Positions 53,254-63,649 of a DNA stretch of 64,000 nucleotides are shown here, piece after piece. The notes beneath the pieces were generated by a model. That model was not told the origin of the DNA and did not search any database. It saw only the letters and a list, made by a program, of their open reading frames with translations. The DNA lies in assembly GCF_018448925.1 (NCBI RefSeq), contig NZ_RCWE01000021.1, positions 1 through 64,000 on the forward strand, read 5' to 3'. Position numbers and translations under genes: made by a program. This stretch comes from Photorhabdus akhurstii (GTDB lineage: Bacteria > Pseudomonadota > Gammaproteobacteria > Enterobacterales > Enterobacteriaceae). Within the stretch, counting starts at the first letter, position 1. Each line of letters opens with the position of its first letter.

Positions 53254-53604
53254 ATGGATATCGTATTTATTGAGGAGTTAGTCGTTATTACCACAATTGG
53301 TGTTTACGACTGGGAACAGACCATTAAACAGAAGTTAGTGTTCGATATCGAAATGGGATGGGATAATAAACGCGCATCTTCCAGTGATGATGTCGAATAT
53401 TGTTTGGATTATGCCAAAGTTAGCGAAGCGATCATCAATCATGTAGAAAATCAGAATTTTGCTCTGGTTGAAAGAGTGGCTGAAGAGATAGCGGATCTGC
53501 TGTTAAAACGTTTTAATTCTCCGTGGATACGGATAAAAGTCAGTAAACCGGGCGCTGTTGCGCAGGCTCGTCAAGTTGGTGTTATTATTGAAAGAAAAAA
53601 ATAA
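53254..53604 (+). CDS. folB: FolB, dihydroneopterin aldolase
   Basis: 116 residues from the ATG at 53254; a GTG one codon earlier is less likely. MDIVFIEELVVITTIGVYDW, active-site Glu22 in GVYDWEQ, DYAKVSEAIINHVENQNFAL and the Lys of IRIKVSKPGAVAQARQ (about Lys98). Converts dihydroneopterin to the pyrophosphokinase substrate in folate synthesis. Divergent from plsY. Confidence 0.97.
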   Translation: MDIVFIEELVVITTIGVYDWEQTIKQKLVFDIEMGWDNKRASSSDDVEYCLDYAKVSEAIINHVENQNFALVERVAEEIADLLLKRFNSPWIRIKVSKPGAVAQARQVGVIIERKK

Positions 53605-53780
53605 TCTGATCAGTAGTGAATTCGGCTGCCATATTATTGTCATTGTTCTTACATAGACTGGCATGCAGTAATGCCAGGCTTGATAATTATGTCAATTGAT
53701 TAATGACAATGGGAATAATGGTAGTTGAGTTTATTCCATGCTACTTGTTTCGGATATTTATTAATGGGCGACTTCTCTAT

Positions 53781-54599
53781 ATGACTGACCTTTCTACCTT
53801 GTTTCATGCAGCTATTCTTGGTGTTGTTGAAGGGCTAACTGAATTTCTTCCTGTTTCCTCTACCGGCCATATGATTATCGTTGGCCATATGTTGGGATTT
53901 ACTGGCGATAAAGCTGAAACATTTGAAGTTATTATCCAGCTTGGATCTATCCTTGCTGTGGTAGTAGTGTTTTGGCGTCGCTTATTTGGACTCATTGGTA
54001 TCCACTTTGGTGACGTTCCCCACGAAGGTAAAACCAATGGCAAACTGAAACTGAGTCATATTATTTTAGCAATGTTACCTGCGGTGACGCTTGGGTTGCT
54101 GTTCCATGATGTCATCAAATCGCTGTTTAACCCACAAAGCGTGATGTACGCCTTGGTTATTGGTGGTGTGTTGCTGATTACAGCAGAAATCTTGAAACCT
54201 AAAACACCGAGAGCAGAAGGACTGGATGATATTACTTATCGCCAGGCTTTTATGATTGGTTGCTTCCAGTGTCTGGCGTTGTGGCCGGGATTTTCCCGTT
54301 CAGGCGCGACAATTTCTGGTGGAATGCTGATGGGGGTTAATCGTTATACTGCATCAGAATTCTCGTTTATTCTGGCTGTACCAATGATGATGGGGGCAAG
54401 TGGATTAGATTTATATAAGAGCCTACACTTTTTGAGTGCTTCTGATATCCCAATGTTTGCTGTCGGTTTTATTACTGCATTTGTTGTTGCGTTAGTCGCC
54501 ATTAAAACGTTTCTAGCATTGATTAAACGTATATCTTTTATCCCGTTTGCTATCTACCGCTTTATTGTGGCAGCCGCTGTTTACTGGGTATTTATGTAG
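53781..54599 (+). CDS. uppP: UppP (BacA), undecaprenyl-diphosphate phosphatase
   Basis: 272 residues from the ATG at 53781 (E. coli 273); upstream in-frame ATGs lack family similarity. Motifs [19 protein letters not shown] (about 12-30, catalytic Glu) and [19 protein letters not shown] (Arg/Ser of motif 2). Multi-pass inner membrane enzyme that recycles the lipid carrier for peptidoglycan and O-antigen and gives bacitracin resistance. Confidence 0.97.
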   Translation: MTDLSTLFHAAILGVVEGLTEFLPVSSTGHMIIVGHMLGFTGDKAETFEVIIQLGSILAVVVVFWRRLFGLIGIHFGDVPHEGKTNGKLKLSHIILAMLPAVTLGLLFHDVIKSLFNPQSVMYALVIGGVLLITAEILKPKTPRAEGLDDITYRQAFMIGCFQCLALWPGFSRSGATISGGMLMGVNRYTASEFSFILAVPMMMGASGLDLYKSLHFLSASDIPMFAVGFITAFVVALVAIKTFLALIKRISFIPFAIYRFIVAAAVYWVFM

Positions 54600-54608
54600 A
54601 GAATGGTT

Positions 54609-54653
54609 CCCCTGATATCAATTCGAAGATTGCCTAATGTTTGATATCAGGGG
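54609..54653. terminator. Hairpin between convergent uppP and cca
   Basis: CCCCTGATATCAA (54609-54621) and TTGATATCAGGGG (54641-54653) form a perfect 13-bp stem with a 19-base loop. Probable bidirectional terminator, although T tails are short. Confidence 0.75.
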
Positions 54654-54658
54654 ATGTT

Positions 54659-55924
54659 TCAGGTAACAGTATTACCTTGAACAGCATTGTTTTGAACAGT
54701 ATTGTCTCGTTGTTTCCATTCTGCCAATGCGTGCTGACGTTGACGTCGTAGCTCATGACCAATGTCCGCGCCACGTAACCCATTGTCTACAATGTTTTTC
54801 ACTTGAACTTGGCAGGCAACTTTGAATGCCTGTTGCAGATAATCGCCTTGCGGATATGGCGTATCTTCAAAACCGGTACGACCTCGTGCATCGGCTTCAC
54901 TGATGATAATCAATTGCTCTATTCGCTGAGGCTTACGCCATGCATCAATGGCATCAAACAATTTAAGTAATGTTTTTGGCCGCAATTGAGCAACGGTATG
55001 TACTAAATCATGATATTGAGCAGCTAATTTTGCCAAATCACGGGCAGAATTAGGAATGCGCAGACGTTGGCATAATTGATCGACTAACTTAACGCCTGCT
55101 GGCCCATGTCCATAATGGTGAGGCCACCGTTCTGGCGGAGTCAGCCCTTTACCAAGATCATGGCATAGAGCAGCAAAACGGCTATCGACTTCATCTGTTA
55201 ATTCAGTCGCTACTTTCAGCACCATTAACGTATGAATACCGGTATCAATCTCAGGGTGCCACTTCTCTGGTGCGGGAACGCCAAACAAATTATCGATTTC
55301 AGGAAACAACACCGCCAATGCGCCACAATCACGTAAAACCTGAAAAAAGACCTGAGGGGAATGGGTAACAAGGGCTTTTTCGGTCTCTTTCCAGACACGT
55401 TCTGGTGTGAGGGCTGATAGCTCGCCGTTAATTGCCATATTTGACATTAACGCCTGTGTTTCTGGGGCGATGGTAAACCCTAAGTGGGTGAAACGAGCGG
55501 CAAAACGAGCCACTCGTAATACCCTTAGTGGATCTTCAAAGAAAGAATCAGAAACATGGCGTAAGATACGATTGTTTAAATCATCAACACCATGATAAGG
55601 ATCGACAAGTTCACCCGTGGATGTTTGAGCAATCGCATTAATTGTCAGATCACGGCGCTGCAAGTCGTCTTCCAGTGTGACATCCGACGCAGCATAACAA
55701 GTAAAACCGGTATATCCCTGGCCGGATTTTCTTTCAGTGCGTGCCAGCGCATACTCTTCGTGGGTTTGGGGATGCAGGAACACCGGGAAATCTTTGCCAA
55801 CTTGCTGATATCCTTGGGATAGCAATTCTTCTGGCGTTCCACCCACAACAACCCAATCCCGCTCATTTACAGGAAAATTTAGCAGGCGATCACGTACTGC
55901 GCCGCCAACCAGATAGACTCTCAC
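54659..55924 (-). CDS. cca: CCA-adding multifunctional tRNA nucleotidyltransferase
   Basis: 421 residues (E. coli 412). Class II nucleotidyltransferase head [20 protein letters not shown] with metal-binding acidic residues in ERDWVVVGG, template motif DLTINAIA and neck/body helices ([12 protein letters not shown]). An HD domain ([12 protein letters not shown], about residues 250-261) gives phosphatase and phosphodiesterase activity in the E. coli type. Adds or repairs tRNA CCA ends. Confidence 0.98.
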   Translation of the reverse strand: MRVYLVGGAVRDRLLNFPVNERDWVVVGGTPEELLSQGYQQVGKDFPVFLHPQTHEEYALARTERKSGQGYTGFTCYAASDVTLEDDLQRRDLTINAIAQTSTGELVDPYHGVDDLNNRILRHVSDSFFEDPLRVLRVARFAARFTHLGFTIAPETQALMSNMAINGELSALTPERVWKETEKALVTHSPQVFFQVLRDCGALAVLFPEIDNLFGVPAPEKWHPEIDTGIHTLMVLKVATELTDEVDSRFAALCHDLGKGLTPPERWPHHYGHGPAGVKLVDQLCQRLRIPNSARDLAKLAAQYHDLVHTVAQLRPKTLLKLFDAIDAWRKPQRIEQLIIISEADARGRTGFEDTPYPQGDYLQQAFKVACQVQVKNIVDNGLRGADIGHELRRQRQHALAEWKQRDNTVQNNAVQGNTVT

Positions 55925-55942
55925 CTAATATGCTCCTTAAAA

Positions 55943-56563
55943 TCAACTCATCCAACGGTCATTACGCTTACGGCGTGGGAGCATATGTGGCAGTAATAAC
56001 CCAAAGATTAAACCAGCGCCTGCAACACCACCGCCGTACATAAACCATTGCAGAATGATATTGCGTTGTTTGTCATCAAGTTGCAGATTTGCGGCATCGA
56101 GCTTTTTTTCTGCTACCGTCAGTTTGTTTTTCAACTTCTCATTCTCTTTTTTCAACTCTGCAAGAATGTTACTGCTATTGGCAACCTTCAGTTGCATATC
56201 GGCAGTGCGTTGATTCCAGTTATTGTCTATATTGGCTAACTTATCCGTCAATGTTTTCACTTCCTGTTCTAACTCCGGCAGGCGGGTACGCAGGCTGGGT
56301 TTATGACTAAGCTGGTTAACTGGTAGCCAGACAAGACGGCCTTTATCATCTTTAACTTGAGCGTAATTACTCTCCCGATTGATGCTTATCAACGTGACTG
56401 CGTCACCGGCATTTAGTGTACCGGCTATACGGTATTGGTTACCCGGCCCGGCGTGTGTGTAGGTAGATAACTCATCAGATACATAGCGCTTTTCTTCCGC
56501 GTGGGTAGTCAGCGAAAAGCTTAGGCTCAATAGCGCCGTAAGAAGTAAAGGTAATTTTCGCAT
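55943..56563 (-). CDS. ygiM: YgiM, SH3-domain inner membrane protein
   Basis: 206 residues, same as E. coli. Signal peptide (about 1-22), a bacterial SH3 domain (about 27-90; YVSDELSTYTHAGPGNQYRI), a long coiled coil (about 95-165) and a C-terminal membrane helix (MYGGGVAGAGLIFGLLLP) with a basic tail. TIGR04211-type; role in envelope maintenance unknown. cca follows 18 bases downstream. Confidence 0.94.
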   Translation of the reverse strand: MRKLPLLLTALLSLSFSLTTHAEEKRYVSDELSTYTHAGPGNQYRIAGTLNAGDAVTLISINRESNYAQVKDDKGRLVWLPVNQLSHKPSLRTRLPELEQEVKTLTDKLANIDNNWNQRTADMQLKVANSSNILAELKKENEKLKNKLTVAEKKLDAANLQLDDKQRNIILQWFMYGGGVAGAGLIFGLLLPHMLPRRKRNDRWMS

Positions 56564-56825
56564 TGTGATTTCAACTGTTCTTTATCTATGGTGAGTTTAG
56601 AATTTGATAGTAAAGAGTTAAGTTTGCTAGAGCAATCGGTAAACCAAAATGACACTTTTCTAATCGATTGAATACAGGGCTTGTTGTCTGTTGAACGAAA
56701 CATTTCCTGTTAATTACTATCATAACTTGCAGGAGAGAGAAATTTTAATTTTCTTCTTACTCATCGTGGAAAAAAGCGAAATCAAGGTAAGATGAAGGGC
56801 AAAGATTGTCATCAATGGTGCAGAT

Positions 56826-57764
56826 ATGAGTGTAGAAATTGAATTAAAACTTATCGCCAAACCACAAGCTATTCCCGCAATTCGTCAGCAGTTACTGTTA
56901 TTTCCTCATGACTATTTTTCTCCCCAAAAGTTAACCAATATCTATTTTGAAACGTCGGATAACCAACTGCGCAGTCTTGATATGGGGTTGCGGATACGTG
57001 GTTTTGATGACCAGTATGAGATGACGATCAAAACAGCCGGTAAGGTGGTTGGCGGGTTGCATCAGCGACCGGAATATAATGTGCCATTGGTAAAGCCGGA
57101 ACTGGCATTGACTCTGTTTCCACGGCACATCTGGCCTGACAACTGTGATGTGGAAGCGTTGCAATCCCGCTTGAATGCGTTATTCAGTACTGACTTTATG
57201 CGGGAGAAGTGGGTGGTGACTTATGGACAAAGTGAGATTGAAGTGGTGCTCGATCAGGGGGAAATTATTGCAGCAGACCGTAAGGAGCCAATGTGTGAGT
57301 TTGAACTGGAGTTAAAGCAAGGAACTATAGCCGATGTATTAACATTGGCGGTTGAGTTGGCAAAATCAAACGGCTTGCGGCAAGGAAATAAAAGTAAAGC
57401 AGCTCGTGGTTATCAGTTAGCTCAGGGAAAACCAAAGGCAGTCTTGCTTTCAACTCAGGTAGAAATTGATATGCAGCAGTCATTATCTTCGGTACTTACA
57501 TCAATATTAGCCCATTGGCAGGAACAAGAGGAACGTTGGTTGGCTGGTTTATCGGATGGTCGGGATGGTTTAAAGCAAGTACTGACTTTGATTCAGCAAA
57601 TGATCAAATATTCTAGTGAGCCGAAACAGTTGAATAACCAATTAGTTGCTATCAACCAGAAATTATTGGATACGGAAACAGAAGCTGAAACGCTATGTTA
57701 TAGCTCGTTCTATTTGCAATGTAAGTTGGCACTGACTATGTGGTTAATAAATCTCTCCGCTTAA
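56826..57764 (+). CDS. ygiF: YgiF, CYTH-domain inorganic triphosphatase with truncated CHAD domain
   Basis: 312 residues, against 433 in E. coli. The CYTH triphosphatase tunnel domain is complete (about 1-200): EIELKLIA, GLRIRGFDDQYEMTIKTAG, LHQRPEYNV, VLDQGEII, FELELKQG and the closing SKAARGYQLAQG. The CHAD domain begins (SSVLTSILAHWQEQEERWLA) but stops after about 95 residues with KLALTMWLINLSA, losing about 120 residues. The stop is followed after 15 bases by glnE, as usual, so the deletion was clean. Catalysis should remain; the CHAD role (polyphosphate binding) may not. Confidence 0.92.
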   Translation: MSVEIELKLIAKPQAIPAIRQQLLLFPHDYFSPQKLTNIYFETSDNQLRSLDMGLRIRGFDDQYEMTIKTAGKVVGGLHQRPEYNVPLVKPELALTLFPRHIWPDNCDVEALQSRLNALFSTDFMREKWVVTYGQSEIEVVLDQGEIIAADRKEPMCEFELELKQGTIADVLTLAVELAKSNGLRQGNKSKAARGYQLAQGKPKAVLLSTQVEIDMQQSLSSVLTSILAHWQEQEERWLAGLSDGRDGLKQVLTLIQQMIKYSSEPKQLNNQLVAINQKLLDTETEAETLCYSSFYLQCKLALTMWLINLSA

Positions 57765-57779
57765 ATAAAGGAATTCTTT

Positions 57780-60623
57780 ATGTTGCCACTTTCAACCCCG
57801 CTTCTGGCTCAGTTACAGCGTGTGACGGAACATTTTCAACAATTAACGTTAAGTGTTGAGCCTTTTTCTGTTCATGAGCTGGCGGTATTGTCACTGAGTG
57901 ATTTTGTTGTTGAGAATCTGCAAGCTCATCCTGAATGGTTAGCTGAGATCCGCCAACATCCACCTGGAGCGCAGGAGTGGCATCAATATGCTGAATGGCT
58001 GCAACAGTTACTCGCATCAGTAGAGGATGAAAATACCCTTATGCGGGTTTTACGTCAGTTTCGTAACAAGATGCTGGTGAGAATAGCCTGGTCACAGGCA
58101 CTGTATAACATTACGACTCAGGAGACGCTGCAACAACTCAGTATGTTGGCTGAAACGTTGATTATTGCGGCCCGTGACTGGTTATATCAGCGTTGTTGTC
58201 AGGATTGGGGAACCCCTTGTAATGAGCGGGGCGAGCCGCAACCACTGTTAATTCTCGGTATGGGAAAACTCGGCGGTGGCGAGCTGAACTTCTCTTCTGA
58301 TATTGATTTGATTTTTGTCTATCCTGAAAACGGTCTTACCCAAGGCGGCCGTCGTGAAATGGATAACGCTCAGTTTTTTACCCGTTTGGGGCAGCGTCTT
58401 ATCAAAGTGCTCGATCAGCAAACTGTGGATGGTTTTGTGTATCGGGTGGATATGCGTTTGCGTCCATTCGGTGATAGTGGCCCATTGGTGTTCAGTTTTG
58501 TTGCATTGGAAGATTACTATCAAGAGCAAGGGCGTGATTGGGAACGTTATGCGATGGTGAAAGCGCGGATTATGGGTTCTGGCAACCAAGAGTATGGTGA
58601 AGAGCTACGCCGGATGCTGAGACCGTTTGTCTTTCGCCGTTACATTGATTTCAGTGTGATTCAATCCCTGAGAAATATGAAAGGTATGATTGAACGGGAA
58701 GTGCGTCGCCGTGGTTTGAAAGACAATATCAAACTAGGCGCTGGTGGTATTCGTGAAATTGAATTTATCGCCCAGGTGTTCCAGCTTATTCGTGGTGGAC
58801 GTGAACTGTGTTTGCAATCTCAGGCGTTGTTACCAACTCTGCAAATAATAGCGCAGTTAGCGTTTTTGCAACCATTACAGGTGAAGCAACTTACTGACGG
58901 TTACCTCTTTTTGCGGCGGCTAGAAAATCTTTTACAGTCAATTAACGATCAACAAACCCAGACTCTGCCAGAAGATGAATTGAATTGTGCACGACTGACG
59001 TGGGGCATGGGATTTGAAAATTGGGAAGCTCTGACAATTGAATTGAACAGTCAGATGGGGGCTGTTCGGGCCATTTTTACGCAATTAATTGGCGATGACA
59101 GTGATAATTGTGAAGAGGAACCTTGTCATGTGCCATTTAAAAGTCTGTGGCTGGAAAATCTCGAAAAAGAAGAGTTGATCATACTAGCTCCGCACTTGGA
59201 TGAAGCGATTGCACAACAGATATTGCATATCATTTCTGTGTTCCGTCATGATGTGGGCAAAAGAACCATTGGCCCGCGTGGGCGTGATGTGCTTGACCAT
59301 CTGATGCCACGTTTGTTGGCAAAAGTTTGTTTGCGACAAGATGCCAATATCGTGCTAGAGCGGGTTATTCCGTTGTTATTAAGTATTGTCAGCCGTACAA
59401 CTTACCTGGAACTGATACTTGAATCGGAAGCTGTATTAACACATGTTATCCGGTTGTGTGCTGCTTCACCGATGATTGCGACTCAGCTTGCCTGCCATCC
59501 ATTGTTGCTGGACGAGCTGCTTGATCCACAATTTCTGTATGAACCTTTGTCGCTGAATGCTTATAAAGATGAGTTGCGGCAATATTTATTGCGGATACCA
59601 GAAGATGATGAAGAGCAACAACTAGAAGCGCTCCGCCAGTTTAAGCAGGCGCAATTACTGAGGATTGCGGCGGAGGATATCACTGGCGTGTTGCCGGTGA
59701 TGAAAGTCAGTGATCATCTCACTTATTTGGCAGAAGCGATTATTGAAGCAGTCGTTCAACAGGCGTGGGGACAAATGGCAAAACGTTATGGTGTTCCATC
59801 ACATTTGAGTCAGCGGCAAGGTCTGGGATTTGCTGTGATTGGTTATGGCAAATTGGGTGGTTGGGAGTTGGGTTACGGTTCTGATCTTGATTTAGTTTTC
59901 CTGCTTGATTGCCCGGTGGATGTGATGACCGATGGCGATCGAGCGATTGATGCCCGGCAATTTTATTTGCGTCTGGCCCAACGAATTATGCACTTGTTCA
60001 GCGCTCGAACCTCCTCTGGCGTGTTGTATGACGTGGATGTCCGCCTGCGTCCTTCCGGGGAATCAGGCATGTTAGTCAGTACCATCGGCGCATTTGCAGA
60101 TTATCAGCAGAATCAAGCGTGGACTTGGGAACATCAGGCGTTGGTACGTGCCCGTATGGTATTTGGTGATGAAAACTTGCACCGGGATTTTGAGCGGATA
60201 CGTCATCAGACGTTATGTGCGCGACGAGAACCCGCTTTGTTGCGTCAGCAGGTAAGGGAAATGCGGGAAAAGATGCATAAACATTTAGGCAGTCACCATT
60301 CAGATCAATTTGATATTAAAGCTGATCCGGGGGGGATCACCGATATCGAATTTATCGCTCAATATTTGGTGCTTCGTTATGCTGCTGAAAATGAGCGTTT
60401 GGTGCGTTGGTCGGATAATGTACGGATTTTCCAATTAATGGCGGCTTATGAAATTATGGATGAAGATGAGGCAGCCGCATTAACACAGGCTTACGTTTCT
60501 ATGCGTGATGAACTACATCATTTGGCGTTACAGACGCTTTCCAGTCGAGTATCAACCCATTGTTTCAGTGAGCAACAAGAGCGGGTACGTCGTAGTTGGC
60601 AACAGTGGTTAGGTGAACAATAA
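57780..60623 (+). CDS. glnE: GlnE, bifunctional glutamine synthetase adenylyltransferase/deadenylylase
   Basis: 947 residues (E. coli 946). N-terminal deadenylylase domain with [20 protein letters not shown] (about 157-176) and C-terminal adenylyltransferase domain with [20 protein letters not shown] (about 689-708), separated by a regulatory middle part. Adjusts glutamine synthetase activity with PII signals. Works with gltBD in nitrogen assimilation. Operon ygiF-glnE-hldE. Confidence 0.98.
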   Translation: MLPLSTPLLAQLQRVTEHFQQLTLSVEPFSVHELAVLSLSDFVVENLQAHPEWLAEIRQHPPGAQEWHQYAEWLQQLLASVEDENTLMRVLRQFRNKMLVRIAWSQALYNITTQETLQQLSMLAETLIIAARDWLYQRCCQDWGTPCNERGEPQPLLILGMGKLGGGELNFSSDIDLIFVYPENGLTQGGRREMDNAQFFTRLGQRLIKVLDQQTVDGFVYRVDMRLRPFGDSGPLVFSFVALEDYYQEQGRDWERYAMVKARIMGSGNQEYGEELRRMLRPFVFRRYIDFSVIQSLRNMKGMIEREVRRRGLKDNIKLGAGGIREIEFIAQVFQLIRGGRELCLQSQALLPTLQIIAQLAFLQPLQVKQLTDGYLFLRRLENLLQSINDQQTQTLPEDELNCARLTWGMGFENWEALTIELNSQMGAVRAIFTQLIGDDSDNCEEEPCHVPFKSLWLENLEKEELIILAPHLDEAIAQQILHIISVFRHDVGKRTIGPRGRDVLDHLMPRLLAKVCLRQDANIVLERVIPLLLSIVSRTTYLELILESEAVLTHVIRLCAASPMIATQLACHPLLLDELLDPQFLYEPLSLNAYKDELRQYLLRIPEDDEEQQLEALRQFKQAQLLRIAAEDITGVLPVMKVSDHLTYLAEAIIEAVVQQAWGQMAKRYGVPSHLSQRQGLGFAVIGYGKLGGWELGYGSDLDLVFLLDCPVDVMTDGDRAIDARQFYLRLAQRIMHLFSARTSSGVLYDVDVRLRPSGESGMLVSTIGAFADYQQNQAWTWEHQALVRARMVFGDENLHRDFERIRHQTLCARREPALLRQQVREMREKMHKHLGSHHSDQFDIKADPGGITDIEFIAQYLVLRYAAENERLVRWSDNVRIFQLMAAYEIMDEDEAAALTQAYVSMRDELHHLALQTLSSRVSTHCFSEQQERVRRSWQQWLGEQ

Positions 60624-60698
60624 CGGTTTGGTGTAGGGATTTTATGGTCGTATGATAATATTTGGCACCAATTTAATATCTAATATTTGGAGCAAGGG

Positions 60699-62123
60699 AT
60701 GAAAATGACACTCCCGGATTTTCACTGTGCAGGAGTTTTAGTCGTCGGTGATGTTATGTTAGATCGCTACTGGTATGGGCCGACCAGCCGGATTTCACCG
60801 GAAGCGCCGGTGCCGGTTGTAAAAGTCAATACCATTGAGGAGCGTCCGGGAGGCGCAGCTAACGTTGCTATGAATATTGCGGCTCTTGGAGCAAATTCGC
60901 ATTTAATCGGTTTGACTGGGATTGATGACGCAGCACATGCGCTGAGTGAGAAACTGAGTAGCGTTAAGGTGCGCTGTGATTTTGTTTCTGTTCCAACCCA
61001 TCCGACAATTACCAAACTGAGGGTACTTTCCCGTAACCAGCAGTTAATTCGCTTAGATTTTGAAGAAGGTTTCGATAACGTCGATGCGCAGCCGATGTTT
61101 GAGCGCATTGAACAGGCGTTACCCCATATTGGGGCATTGGTTCTGTCTGACTACGCCAAAGGTGCGCTGAGTCAGGTTCAGGACATGATTAAACTGGCAA
61201 ACGCGGCCAAAGTCCCGGTGTTGATCGATCCGAAAGGTAATGATTTTGAGCGTTATCGTGGCGCAACATTGCTAACGCCAAATCTGTCTGAATTTGAAGC
61301 GGTCGTGGGCCACTGCAAAGATGACAATGAATTAGTTGAGAAGGGAACTCAATTGGTTCGGGATTTGGATCTCCAGGCATTACTGATTACTCGTTCTGAA
61401 CAGGGGATGAGTTTATTGAGTGTTGATCAACCGCCATTACATTTGCCTACGCAGGCGCAAGAAGTGTTTGATGTCACTGGTGCCGGTGATACGGTTATTG
61501 GTGTGTTGGCAACGGCGATTGCGGCTGGAAAGCCACTGAATGAAGCCTGTTTCCTGGCGAATGCTGCTGCGGGTGTTGTTGTTGGCAAACTGGGTACATC
61601 GACTGTTTCGCCGATTGAACTGGAGAATGCTATCCGTGGCCGTGCTGAAACGGGTTTTGGTGTGATGACCGAAGTTCAGCTTAAACAGGCTGTCGCTGAT
61701 GCTCGCCAACGCGGTGAAAAGATTGTGATGACTAATGGATGCTTTGATATTTTGCATGCAGGTCATGTCTCTTATCTGGAGAATGCCCGTAAACTGGGTG
61801 ATCGGTTAATTGTTGCTGTTAACAGTGATGCATCGACTAAACGGCTGAAAGGTGAAAGCCGTCCTGTTAATCCACTAGAGCAACGAATGATTGTGTTATC
61901 TGCTCTGGGTGCCGTGGATTGGGTTGTGCCATTTGAAGAGGATACGCCACAGCGATTGATTGCGAATGTTTTGCCGGATGTATTGGTAAAAGGGGGAGAT
62001 TATAAACCGGAAGAAATTGCTGGCAGTAAAGAAGTTTGGGCTGCGGGCGGAGAAGTCAAAGTGCTGAACTTTGAAGATGGTATTTCAACAACTAATATCA
62101 TCAAGGCGATTAAAGATCAGTAA
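60699..62123 (+). CDS. hldE: HldE, bifunctional heptose-7-phosphate kinase/heptose-1-phosphate adenylyltransferase
   Basis: 474 residues from the ATG at 60699 (E. coli 477), with GGAGC 5 bases upstream. N-terminal ribokinase-like domain ([37 protein letters not shown]) and C-terminal cytidylyltransferase-like domain ([20 protein letters not shown]). Makes ADP-heptose precursor for LPS inner core. A terminator follows at 62215. Confidence 0.98.
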   Translation: MKMTLPDFHCAGVLVVGDVMLDRYWYGPTSRISPEAPVPVVKVNTIEERPGGAANVAMNIAALGANSHLIGLTGIDDAAHALSEKLSSVKVRCDFVSVPTHPTITKLRVLSRNQQLIRLDFEEGFDNVDAQPMFERIEQALPHIGALVLSDYAKGALSQVQDMIKLANAAKVPVLIDPKGNDFERYRGATLLTPNLSEFEAVVGHCKDDNELVEKGTQLVRDLDLQALLITRSEQGMSLLSVDQPPLHLPTQAQEVFDVTGAGDTVIGVLATAIAAGKPLNEACFLANAAAGVVVGKLGTSTVSPIELENAIRGRAETGFGVMTEVQLKQAVADARQRGEKIVMTNGCFDILHAGHVSYLENARKLGDRLIVAVNSDASTKRLKGESRPVNPLEQRMIVLSALGAVDWVVPFEEDTPQRLIANVLPDVLVKGGDYKPEEIAGSKEVWAAGGEVKVLNFEDGISTTNIIKAIKDQ

Positions 62124-62214
62124 ATAATGCTTTAGCTTGTCATTGAAAACAGCTAGAAGATATTACTGTATTGAGTGCTGTAGATTATTTATTTGATCAC
62201 ATTATTTGAATGAA

Positions 62215-62246
62215 AGCCGGGTAAGAGATGAAATCTTCCCGGTTAT
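62215..62246 (+). terminator. Intrinsic terminator after hldE
   Basis: AGCCGGGTAAGA, loop GATGAAA, TCTTCCCGGTT then ATTTTTT: stem of about 10 bp with one bulge. The remaining 62247-62596 is AT-rich without a recognised gene and holds the promoter of the lipoprotein operon. Confidence 0.8.
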
Positions 62247-62596
62247 TTTTTATTTAATTTGTGTTTGTTGAATGATATTTAACCATAAATAAATGGATAT
62301 TTGTAATATCAGGTACGAGTAATTTAATTAACGATATAAACATTGTTAAAATATCATAATTACAATTTAAGTTAATGTAATTTTATTCTCTAGAGGGGTG
62401 GGAAATTAATCTGAAAAAGTGTGATGTAACAGATAGTTTTTTATCTTTGTGGCATAAAATACTGGTCACATAACGCTGTCTTATTCATAATGATTTCTGA
62501 TGTAAATGATTTTTTAATGAAATATGTTATCTATAACCTTTACATTTTAAAGTTAGTAGATAAACGGATAAATTTTTTACGCAGGAATAAGTTTTT

Positions 62597-63268
62597 ATGC
62601 AAGGTAAGTTGATTTTATCTTCAATTTGTTTAGCTTCGGCAATATTAGCAGGGTGTGCGACTGAATCTTCTAATACCGTTCAAGTACAAAAAGTTAATTC
62701 TTACAATACCGTATATCAAGGGGTTCGTAGCCCAATTGCGATCGGTAAGTTTGAAAACCGTTCCAGTTATCAAAATGGGATTTTCTCTGATGGCGTTGAT
62801 CGCCTCGGTAATCAATCTAAAACGATTTTAATCTCACATTTACAGCAGACTGGACGCTTTACGGTGCTGGAGCGTACCAATATGGCGGAACTGAAAGCGG
62901 AAGCGGGTTTACAAGGTAAATCGCAGAAGTTAAAAGGTGCCAACTACATTATTACTGGTGATGTGACTGAATTTGGCCGCAAAGAAGTGGGTGATCATCA
63001 GTTATGGGGGTTGTTAGGGCGCGGTAAATCACAGGTGGCTTATTCTAAAGTCACGCTGAATGTCGTGAATGTAGAGACTTCCGAAGTAGTTTTTTCTGTA
63101 GCGGGAGCAGGAGAATATAAATTATCCAACCGTGAAATTATCGGTTTCGGTGGCACTGCCAGCTATGATTCCACGCTGAATGGTAAAGTATTGGATCTGG
63201 CTATTCGTGAAGCGGTAAACCGTCTGGTTGAAAGCATTGAAACCGGTGCATGGAAGCCATCTAATTAA
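62597..63268 (+). CDS. CsgG/HfaB-family lipoprotein
   Basis: 223 residues. Lipobox LAGC gives lipidated Cys20. CsgG-type core: IAIGKFENRSSYQN, LISHLQQTGRFTVLERTNMA, GANYIITGDVTEFGRKEV, and a C-terminal helix LAIREAVNRLVESIE. CsgG itself is the curli secretion pore, but this type stands with two other small lipoproteins and no curli genes, as in many Gram-negative CsgG-DUF4810-DUF799 operons. A pore or envelope role is possible; function is not established. First gene of the trio. Confidence 0.88.
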   Translation: MQGKLILSSICLASAILAGCATESSNTVQVQKVNSYNTVYQGVRSPIAIGKFENRSSYQNGIFSDGVDRLGNQSKTILISHLQQTGRFTVLERTNMAELKAEAGLQGKSQKLKGANYIITGDVTEFGRKEVGDHQLWGLLGRGKSQVAYSKVTLNVVNVETSEVVFSVAGAGEYKLSNREIIGFGGTASYDSTLNGKVLDLAIREAVNRLVESIETGAWKPSN

Positions 63269-63283
63269 TAAATATAGGGATAT

Positions 63284-63649
63284 ATGTTCATGATATTAAT
63301 GAAAAAAGTGGGCTTATTGCTGGCGGCTATGGCTTTAGCGGGTTGTGCCACGCAGCCAAAAACAATTTATGAGTGGGATAAATACCAACCTACAATTTAT
63401 CAGTATTATCAGCAGGATAAGATGGGATTTGAAGAGCAGCTACAGGCTTTGCAGCAAGTCATTGAAAAGGCTAAAGCGAAGGATAAACCTGTACCGCCTG
63501 GTCTGCATGCACAGATTGGTCTGCTTTATAGTAAAACAGGTCGTGTTTCAGAAGCGTTCCATCAGTTTGAAATAGAGAAAAAATTGTTTCCTGAGTCAGC
63601 GCCATTTATGGACTTTTTATTAAGTAAAAATAAAGGAACTATGCAATGA
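63284..63649 (+). CDS. DUF4810-family lipoprotein
   Basis: 121 residues from ATG 63284, which follows AGGGA closely; ATGs at 63290 and 63299 are alternatives giving a more typical lipoprotein start (MKKVGLLLAAMALAGCATQP). Lipobox ALAGC. The mature part is helical and TPR-like (YEWDKYQPTIYQYYQQDKMG, AQIGLLYSKTGRVSEAFHQF). Sixteen bases after the CsgG-like gene; its stop overlaps the next start (ATGA). Confidence 0.88.
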   Translation: MFMILMKKVGLLLAAMALAGCATQPKTIYEWDKYQPTIYQYYQQDKMGFEEQLQALQQVIEKAKAKDKPVPPGLHAQIGLLYSKTGRVSEAFHQFEIEKKLFPESAPFMDFLLSKNKGTMQ

